From the NCBI GenBank assembly GCA_007922195.1, contig ML682088.1, forward strand, positions 2,343,567-2,407,566: DNA of 64,000 nt. The letters run 5' to 3'. Below are positions 55,655-64,000 of this stretch, in pieces. Positions within the stretch are counted from its first letter, which is position 1, and each line of letters begins with the position of its first letter. The translations under genes and the position numbers were made by a program. The DNA comes from Podocnemis expansa (taxonomy: Eukaryota > Chordata > Testudines > Podocnemididae). The notes below the pieces were generated by a model. The model did no database searches. It was not told the origin of the DNA and worked only from the letters and a program-made list of their open reading frames with translations.

Positions 55655-57885
55655 GGCAGGTCAACAAACAGAAACAAAATATTTTAATTGAGGAATATTT
55701 AATTTATTTGATATTGCACATTTTTGGTCTAAAACACAGCCAGACAAACCCCTGCTTTCATGGGCAACACTGTATAGCTAGTGAATCCATTGGTTATGGT
55801 TAAAGGCAGGGGATTTCAGAGCTCTTATCAATTTGCAAAACTTCTGCAATAACTGTGCTGGGTCAGCCACATCCGCATTGGTTGATTGGTTTCTTTCTGG
55901 CTTCACCACCACAGTATCTAAGCGCCTCACCATCTCTAATGTCTGTCCTCACTATACCTTTCTGAGGCTGGACAGTGCTAATACTTCCATTTTGGTTTGG
56001 TTTTCCTGATAACAAATCAATTCTTTTTTTTTTAATCAACATTTCAATTTTTGTGCAAACTGCATTTTTCATTGGAAAAAATCACTTCAGCAGAAAATTC
56101 CTAGCTAGCTCTAATTTGTATTAGATTAACGTGAGATAAATAATTTATTGAAGAATATCAAAAGGTCTAACACAGCTATAAAATTTCCAGTGATTTGATT
56201 CCTTTGCTTGTTGAGAATATGCAAACCATCATATTGTACAGTTGTTTGTGAATACCCCATTGCATAAACATGTTTGTTATTGTAAGGTTGTTCTGGAGTG
56301 CTGGGTTGCTGACAGCATTGATTGTTCTCTTTATTTGTATTGTTTTTTCTTTAAATGACATCAGCTGACAAGGTAGAACACACTTTGAATTTATCATCTT
56401 TAAGAATGTCCCTTCACATTTTAATGTAGGAATATAAATCACAACTTTGGACAATTCGAGACTGAGGAATCGTGCCTATTTCTCACAGATAGTCTAAACC
56501 TAATGATGAATCAACTGACTCAGTTGCCATATAAAAGTAACTTTACTTATATATCCTTGAAACATGTGGTTATTAACAAAATCAAACATGTTGATAGTGT
56601 GATATTCATTTAGCATAAAAATGTTGACTAGAAAAGGATATTATGGAATAAATGTAATCAAGCTGTAGTTACAGTTGGAACTAGGTTTTGACATGCACTA
56701 CAATCTCATTAAAAGTAAAGAAAATTTGAGTTAAAGTCTTGTAGTTAAGGCATATACAGGATTGGGAATGAGATAAGGTGTTCTCTGTGATCTGGGTTCT
56801 ACTTCTACCTCGACCAGAAACTTTTATGGACAGACCTTTGCACCCAGAGCACTAAATTGGCATGTGTTTTAGAAATCTGACCAAATTAAAAGCCATAAAA
56901 ATAAATTCAACAGCTTGAAATTATTTTAATATTTTGAATTTTAGATCAGTTCTTAAATCAAGGATCATTTCTAAGCATTAGCATGTTGATCACTGAATGT
57001 TCATAGGTTTAGAATTACTGAATAAATGTCTTTTCAAACATGGCTTATTTTTCAGCTCTCATTGAGACTTAACTAAGTCAAGTCTGCAAATTGAATAGTG
57101 TCGGAAATTCCCCTTTATATTGTATTATAAATCATAGAAGTACATTTTAGGGCTTTAATCATAAAGAGACATGGTTAAATTTGAACTTTAACATTTAGCA
57201 TTGTTTTTCCTGTTTAGGCTTTTTTGTATGCTTGGGTTTTTTTTCAGTTCTCATATTATAATAGGTAGGGTTTGGGTTTGTTTTGGTGGGGGGGGGGGGG
57301 CTGAATATAGATTGTCTATCTGGAAATAGCATTTTGTATGGGGTATACTCATTGTATTCATCAAAGAATGTTTGTTTTTTAAATTATTTTCTTGGGAAAT
57401 TGTTAGTGTGAATGCGCTTGAACACCTTACTTTTGTGCAAGTAATTTCATGGCTCAACTACTGCTAGTCCTTTAAAAAAAAAAAAGGTGAGGGCAGTGGG
57501 CTGAGATTCTACTTTAATGGGAATTGATCATCTAAATCCTTTAAGCAGATTTGAAAATCTCATATTATATCTATTACAGAACTTCAAAAATGTACAGGAG
57601 AATTACCAAAGCTCTTAAATTGCTTTAAGGTAGTTTTATTGAGATCACTGGTCAGACTCCCAGTCCCCATTGCACAGGTAGAAAACTGATCTAACCAACC
57701 AGTTGAAGGTTCCCCTTTCATAAGGGGACTCTAGAGTGGGGAAGAGCTAGCTCTATGCCATCCTTTCCCAGCCCCACTAGGATAACAAAAGTAACAGCTG
57801 AGAGGAGGCAGTGAAGGCAGAACACTATATTGTGTTGGTGAACCTCAACTGGTAAAATTATCCTTCAGGAGCCATTATCTGCCAG
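55655..57885. other. Unassigned AT-rich stretch
   Basis: No gene or repeat family recognised. Contains a 13-G run at 57288-57300. Confidence 0.5.
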
Positions 57886-57894
57886 CACATCACT

Positions 57895-58213
57895 GGCTAT
57901 GTCTACACTTCTGGCAGCATGCAGAATACGTGCACTACACTTTGTTGTTACATACTTCAGTGAAAGGCTCTGGCAATGGAGGGCAGGGGTTGGGATGGGA
58001 CAGCAGGACACTACACTGCTAAAAATTGTGCAGCCATGGGGAGGCACTTCTTGGGCCTGTGTAGGGTGTACGCCCTGGGAGTTTAGGTAATAAGAGCACT
58101 CTATTCTACTTGTCTAAGCTGTGCCCCCCCCCATCTAAAGTGTTGTTTGTATCCTTCCTACCTGTGCATGCAGTGTCTGTACCATATAGTCCCCTGTAAG
58201 AGTAGACATACTT
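57895..58213. mobile_element. MITE of GTCTACACT superfamily
   Basis: Begins GGCTATGTCTACACTTCTGG and ends AAGAGTAGACATACTTT, an inverted pair matching the shared superfamily terminus. The interior differs from families A and B. The 3-bp flank is not resolved. Confidence 0.6.
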
Positions 58214-58366
58214 TAAGAGCACTTTAAATTTCAGGAGGATTCCTTGGTTCTGCTTTGTATGGAAGCATGAGATCAGGACCCACCAGCAGCCAGACAGCAC
58301 CCAGTCACTAAGCTGGGGTGGTTGAACCGCTCTGGTTTAGAGAGCAGCCTGTTTTGTCTCTCTCTG

Positions 58367-58403
58367 TTTTAGTGTTCTTGTGTGTCATTTAGTGTTCTTG
58401 TGT
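58367..58403. repeat. Short tandem duplication
   Basis: TTTAGTGTTCTTGTGTGT occurs twice in tandem with a 2-base spacer. A possible LTR-like AATAAA lies just downstream (58430), but no LTR borders were found. Confidence 0.75.
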
Positions 58404-58682
58404 GTAATTGTTCTGACTTCTACAAAATAAAGTAGTGTTACACTGCAAACTTCCAGCAAGAGAATTTGTTAGTCTCTAGCTTTTTCTCATGTATTCTGTG
58501 AACATAAAGGAAGCATAAAAGTGGCACAACCACCTTTTTCTTAGGCACCCCAAGTCTCATGCCTGAGTTGTGAAGCTCACATATTTAAACCCTGTCTCAC
58601 ATACTCATGAACACCTTAGGAAACCTCATAAGGCAACGCAGGAGGAATCTGGACAGGAAGTCAGTCAGTGACCCAATCTGCC

Positions 58683-58738
58683 TCCCTCCCCCTGCACCCA
58701 TCGCTCTTCCTCCCTCCCCCTGCACCCATCGCTCTTCC
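58683..58738. repeat. Perfect tandem duplication, 28 bp x2
   Basis: A 28-bp C/T-rich unit beginning TCCCTCCCCCTGCACCC is repeated exactly at 58683-58710 and 58711-58738. The plus-strand frame here (58607-58945) is a translation of this C-rich DNA. Confidence 0.95.
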
Positions 58739-58949
58739 TCCCCTCCCCACCCGATGCCTCCACTTCTCTTAGGCCCATGCCAGCAAGCAGTAGAACTGAG
58801 AATGGGGTCTAGGAAGCAGCAATGCAGCGGAAGTGGCCAGAGTCATGTGCTGGTCACCACTGGCTGTACAGCTTTGGGAGGAGACGTGGACAGGAGAGTG
58901 AAAGCAAACAGAGTAGGGAGAGGAGGGAGCTATGCTGGGCTCTAAAAGG

Positions 58950-61080
58950 GGCCAGAAAACCTGAAGAAGACAATAGGAGGCTGAGAAAGTGAGAGGAGGT
59001 TTCATCTGAACTCTCATCCACACCAAATGTTCTTCATTTGCAGATTGAGTCCAGTGTCTTCTGTGAATTATCATAACGTGTGTTTCAATATAGCAAGTGA
59101 GCCCTTTTCTGATCTTCCTTTCACGAGTGTAAATGGTAGTAATCTACTAAAGGCAGTGGTGCTTCACTTGTGTGATATTGTTGTAAGACACATCTGAATC
59201 AGGCAATTTATTTCTAAAATAGTGGTTGGTTTATTCAAATACATTCAATAGGCTGTAGGAAATCTTTGTGAGCTTTGAGAAAGCTCTTTGAGGCAGGAAT
59301 GGTTGTTTTATTATGTAGTTGGATAGTGCCTATAAATGTTAAATGATGATTAACAAATATATATTGAAGCATCACATCAACCATTTATGATTTTATTTTT
59401 TATATATTTGAAACAGCATTGAAAGTTTTACTAATTAACATGTAACAAAGCAATCTATTAGCAGGATTTTTTTTCCATCTTACACAAATTAGAAAGGTAA
59501 ACATTGTCCTCTCACACTTGTTTTGTACCCAGATGACTTGTGTGTGTTTAAATCAAGTGTTTGTATCTTGCCGCTGTATTAACCCCCTTGTACTGATGGA
59601 AATTGTCCTTGCATTTAACTGATTTTTTTTTTCTATTTTACTGTCCAGATCATCTATTGTTTTGTCAGAACACATGATTTCTCTTAAATCCATTCTTTCT
59701 CTGTTGGTTCAGAAAGTATCCTCCTGGAGAAAATTCATTTCTGATGTTTCAGAACTGATTTTTTCATTAAACTTAATGACGTGTTGACTCAGAACTTCAT
59801 TTAAAAAGAAAAAAGCAATTGGGTGACTGGATGCCTCAGAGGACTGGAATTGAGTCAGTCCTCCATATTCAGATGAGCCATAGAAGTTAGAATTGGGAAG
59901 ACTCCTTAGATCATCAAGTTCATCTCCTTGCTAATCCAGAGTTTTCAAGACAAAACACGCCTCACAGCTGGAAATATCTGGCTCTGTTTCTAGCCTGTAC
60001 TCATCAACCTATTCTGCACAGTCAGGATGTGTAAGATTTTGTATATATCATCCTGGAGAAGAAGAAAACCTTCTACACCTCTGTAAAAGATCAGCAGAGT
60101 TTGCGACGTCACTAGCAGTGATATTACCAAAGAGGGGTGGGACCTCTGGGGGAAGGGGCAGAGTTGGTCACAGTGACACTAGAGAATAGCTCTTGAGAGA
60201 AGATGATTTGGGAATAATGGCAGGTCCATCACGGGGAAGAGGGAGGGTCAGAAAGAAGATCTGGCTAGATAGCCTAGAAAGATGAACTCACTCAGGAGAG
60301 CACTGAGGAGGGAGGCTGAAGAGAACTCAGATTGCTCTTTCTGACCTTAGAAACTTCTGACATAGAGCGTGGTGGGCATTGGAAGTGAGAGATTCCTCAG
60401 AGCAAGGAAGAGCCTCCCAAAGCTATCCCAGCAACCCAGCAGCAAGGGTTGACACCGGATCCAGTTAGTTTAGGTACAATGTGCATATATATTAATGAAT
60501 AAGTAAGATACTCAAGACAGATTTACATAGACAGGAAGTGGGGTTTCCATATATAAAACTATTTCTTTTCAAACTTCCAGTCCATGTCAGATTACAATTA
60601 TTCTTACTGTAATAAATAAGATACTTTAATTTCACTAACTCTAGGGTTAAGGCTGATGTGTACTATTAAGTTATTTGGATGCCTGCCTGCCATTTCTCAA
60701 AACGATGTTACAAAATAATTACCACAGGAAGGCGTATATCTCTGAATTTCAACTTCCTAGGTAGGAAAGACTAAAACCTTTGGATTCTAAAGGATACTAG
60801 GAGTGAATACTAGATGGTGTCAGCAAAGGCGCCAGATAAAAAGTCACCAAGTGCATGTCTGTCAGCTGTTCACGGAGGTCAGCAGGACATCATAGCCTCC
60901 ATGAAAGCCAAGGCATAGAATTTTGAAAATCTCTCCATTCCATAACTAATTCGACTCGAGGACAACATTACCGTCAATGGCAATGTAACCTCTTCCCCAT
61001 CCACTTCATTTGTCTCAAATCCTCAGCATGCTAAAGCATCTTATGAGTGTGATGGATTAGAGGAAGTTTAAGAGCCACTG
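58950..61080. other. Unassigned stretch
   Basis: No gene, RNA or repeat family recognised on either strand. Confidence 0.5.
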
Positions 61081-61087
61081 TATCAGT

Positions 61088-61169
61088 GGGCAAGGACAAC
61101 AACAAAATCATAATCTTACCTTTTCATTGGGCAAGGACAACAACAAAATCATAATCTTACCTTTTCATT
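61088..61169. repeat. Perfect tandem duplication, 41 bp x2
   Basis: A 41-bp unit beginning GGGCAAGGACAACAACAAAA is repeated exactly at 61088-61128 and 61129-61169. The lack of any mismatch suggests a recent duplication or an assembly artefact. Confidence 0.95.
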
Positions 61170-61444
61170 GACATAGAGTCATTCAGATTAATAATACTAT
61201 CCGTTAACTTCTGAAACCACAGTGGTCTGCTTCAAGATATAACATCCATGCCCTCTAACTGGAATTTTATAATTGGGACAAAGGGTAAAAAATTAAGTGG
61301 TGGTATTCTAACATGCTCCATTTCCCTAGGATGCCAAAATGTGTTAGATAGTATTCACACCACAAGGTAAAGATTTTAACAACATGATGATCTCATATGT
61401 TCATGTGTGCTTTGATGAGCACTGAAAGGGTTAACATTTAAGGG

Positions 61445-61750
61445 TGAGGTTTTCCAGGCCAAATTTATACCGATGGCGCTGCTGTCAGTTTGATCTCTCT
61501 GGTTCAATTGCATGGTCAGAGAAGACCCGCTCTATCAATCTGGAATTTGAATCAGAACTCCACCACCATGAGGAGAGTAGTGCTGAGTTAAAGATATGGC
61601 ATCTCCCTCCAACTCAGGACAGTGGAGCCAAAGAGGTGAGCAGGCACTAGAAAGTCAAAGTGAGATTGACAAGTTATTTTATGTACTTTTCATATCTCCT
61701 TTTCACTGCCACTGAAAACTGTGGCAAGTTTAAACCACACCTCACTGACA
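61445..61750. mobile_element. MITE fragment, pair with 49.6 kb
   Basis: AGTCAAAGTGAGATTGACAA, CATATCTCCTTTTCACTGCC and AAACTGTGGCAAG parallel 49805-49890. It probably belongs to the same MITE family; its left end is diverged. The plus-strand frame 61444-61650 is not a gene. Confidence 0.5.
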
Positions 61751-61896
61751 TAAGGGGTGTGAGGCCACAAACTCCCATTGAAACCTACTGGATGTTTGGC
61801 CTCTAACTACCATGTGTGTCTTTTAAAAGCTCCTAATTTGTTGTAATGAGATTTCAGAGTCAATACCTGTCAAACGAGGTAGAGGCAAATGTCTGA

Positions 61897-62024
61897 CTTC
61901 AAGCATCTGATGAAGTGAGATTTTCTCCCATGAAAGCTCATGTGATAAATAAATTTGTTAGTCTTCTAAGTGCCACCAGACTGTTTGTTTTGCTGAACTA
62001 GACTGACATGGCTACCCCTTAGGA
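61897..62024 (-). mobile_element. Foldback-family element, reverse single arm
   Basis: Plus-strand text CTTCAAGCATCTGATGAAGT, CCCATGAAAGCTCATGTGAT, AATTTGTTAGTCTTCTAAGT and GACTGACATGGCTACCCCTT is the right arm of the family seen at 9723-10089. The left arm is absent. It lies next to the CR1 tail at 62086. Confidence 0.75.
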
Positions 62025-62085
62025 ATCAGTAGACATGGAGCTGATATTTCAGGCTGCCAGCAGACTCAAGGTGACATTGCTTCAT

Positions 62086-64000
62086 TATGGAATCATAGGG
62101 TTGGAAGGGAACTCACGAGGTCATCTAGTCCAATCGCCTGCTATAAGCAGGACCACTCCTACTAAATCATCCCAGCAAACGTTTTGTCTAACTGGGCCTT
62201 GAATGTTTCCAAAGATGGAGAGCCCACCACCTCCCTAGGCAACCCATTCCAATGTTTCACATGCTCTTAGTGAGAAAGATTTTCCTATATCCAGCCTCAA
62301 CCTCTCCAGCTGCAACTTGAAACCATTGTTCCTTGTTCTATCCTCTGTTACTACTAAGAACAGCTGACCTCCCTCCTCTTTGGAGCACCCCTTCAAGTGG
62401 TTGAAGTTTGCTATCAAATCCCCCTCAGTCTTCTCTTCTGCAAACTAAATAAGCCTAGTTCCTTCAGTCTCTCCTCATAAGTTATGTGCCCTAACCCCCT
62501 AATCATTTTGTTACCCTCCACTGGACTCTTTCTAATTTGTTAACATCCTTTCTATAGTGTGGACCCCAAAACTGGACACAGTATTCCAGATATGGCCTCA
62601 CCAGTGCCAAACAGAGGGGAATAATCACATCCCTCAATCTGCTGGCAACACTCCTACTGATGCAGCCCAATATGCCATTGGCCTTTTTCGCAATAAGAGC
62701 ACATTGTTGACTTGTATCCAGCTTCCCATCCACCATAACCCCCAGGTCCTTTTTCTCCAGTGCTCCTACTTAGCTGATCAGTCCCCAGCCTGTAGCAGTA
62801 CATGGGATTTTTCTGTCCTAAGTGTATGACTTTGCACTTGTCCTTGTTGAACCTCATGAGATTTCTATTGGCCCACTGCTCCAATTTGTCTAGGTCTCGC
62901 TGAATCCTATCCCTGCCCTCCAGGGTGTTTTACCATTCCCCCCAGCTTGGTGTCATCTGCAAATTTAATGAGTGGGCAATCTATCCCATCATCCAGATCA
63001 TTAATAAAGATGTTGAACAGAACCAATCCCAGGACTGACCCCTGGGGCACTCAACTAGTTACTGGTTGCCAACTAGACGTTGAGCCATTGATCCTTGCCT
63101 GCTGAGCCCAATGATCTAGCCAGCTTTCTGTCCACCTTATGGTCCATTTATCTAAACCATTCTTGCCGAACTTGCTGACAAGAATGCTGTGGTAAACTGA
63201 ATCAAAAGCTTTGTTAAAGTTGGGGTATGTCACATCTACGGCTATTCCCATTTCCACATATCCCGTCATTTCATCATGGAAGGTAATCAGGTTGGTCAGT
63301 CACGATTTGCCCATGGTGAATCCATGCTGACTGTTCCTGATCTCTCTATGTTCCTCCAAGTGTTTCACAATGGATTCTTTGAGGACCTGTTCCATGACTT
63401 TTCCAGGGGCTGATGTCAGGCTGATTGGCCTGTAGTTCCCCAGGTCCTCCTTTTTCCCTTTCTTGAAGAGAGGCACTATATTTGCCTTTTTTCCCCCAGA
63501 GATAATGGCTAGCAGCTCTGCAATGACATCAGCCAACTCCCTCATCATGTCCGGATGCAGTTCATCTTTGCATATACAACTTCTCTAAGTAGTCCCTAAC
63601 CTGACCTTTCATCACCAAGGTCTGCTCTCCTTCTCTCCATTCTGTGTTACCCAATGTAGTAGCCTGGGAGCTGACCCTTCCTGTGAAGACTGAGGTAAAA
63701 AAAGCATTGTATACTTCAGCCTTTTCTGCATCATCCACCACAAGGATACTTACCCCATTCAGTAAGCAACCTACACCATCCCCGATCCTCTTGTTTCTGA
63801 TATACTTGAAGACCCCTTCCTATTATCTGTCACATCCATTGCTAGCTGCAATTCCAATTGCCCTATGGTCTTTCTGATTTTATCTCTGCAGGCCTGAGCA
63901 ATATCTTTATACGCCTCCCTAGTCAGCTGTCTAAGCTTCCACTTCTTGTAAGCTTCCCTTTTGTGTTTCAGCTCACCATAGAGTTCTCTGCTAAGCTATG
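62086..64000 (-). mobile_element. CR1 LINE, 3' half, runs off the window
   Basis: The tail is at 62086-62160 (plus-strand text AATCATAGGGTTGGAAGGG, GTCATCTAGTCC). On the minus strand the RT domain lies upstream: 63300-63548 (ANIVPLFKKGKKEDLGNYRP, then ISLTSAPGKVMEQV), 63051-63269 (first catalytic-motif region, DVTYPNFNKAFDSV), and the C-terminal part at 62503-62884 ([14 protein letters not shown]). Frames are broken between pieces. The domain order is correct and text is well preserved, so this is one of the younger CR1 copies here. The 5' end is beyond 64000. Confidence 0.9.

Overview
This window looks like non-coding vertebrate DNA. No exon, intact protein gene, rRNA, CRISPR array or bacterial-style operon could be supported. 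The open reading frames are short, and those with recognisable content belong to decayed transposons. CR1 LINEs, MIR-type SINEs, hAT and pogo/mariner-like non-autonomous DNA elements, an old retrovirus and many elements ending in GGNTATGTCYACAC together suggest a sauropsid. A turtle is the best guess and a crocodilian is the alternative. This rests on remembered repeat families, not on a database search.

Layout. 0-8 kb: a decayed minus-strand CR1, a degenerate minisatellite of about 27 bp (2.1-2.9 kb), a palindromic MITE (3.25-3.91 kb), and a minus-strand CR1 split by a 705-bp MITE. 8-19 kb: hAT-like elements, a tRNA-like SINE head, MIR copies, and a foldback element inside a 12-bp target-site duplication (9.7-10.1 kb). 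19.6-22.7 kb: a long plus-strand CR1 with reverse-transcriptase remnants, broken by a MITE. 25.4-31.3 kb: more MITEs (25.9, 28.3, 30.9 kb) and a hAT-like element with a perfect 8-bp duplication (30.3 kb). 33.4-36.2 kb: another plus-strand CR1 broken by a 640-bp MITE. 37.9-45.5 kb: a mariner-like MITE, a small hAT element inside a CR1 tail, foldback copies and GC-rich hAT-like elements. About 46.1-54.2 kb: a minus-strand endogenous retrovirus with a tRNA-His-like primer site, decayed gag/pol, and at least six later insertions. 62.1-64 kb: the 3' part of a minus-strand CR1 that runs out of the window.

The elements relate to each other as hosts and insertions. CR1 and the retrovirus are older platforms. 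MITEs with 3-bp duplications and hAT-like elements with 8-bp duplications landed in them, so relative ages can be read from the nesting. The least familiar signals are: (i) MITE families that share 14-15 bp termini while their arms are filled with different TTCGAA-centred palindromic words; (ii) foldback elements that look retroposed (long direct repeats at the flanks, truncation at one end, shared tail), in two families with a similar end motif; (iii) the 27-bp degenerate minisatellite. Family names are from memory and element borders are read by eye.
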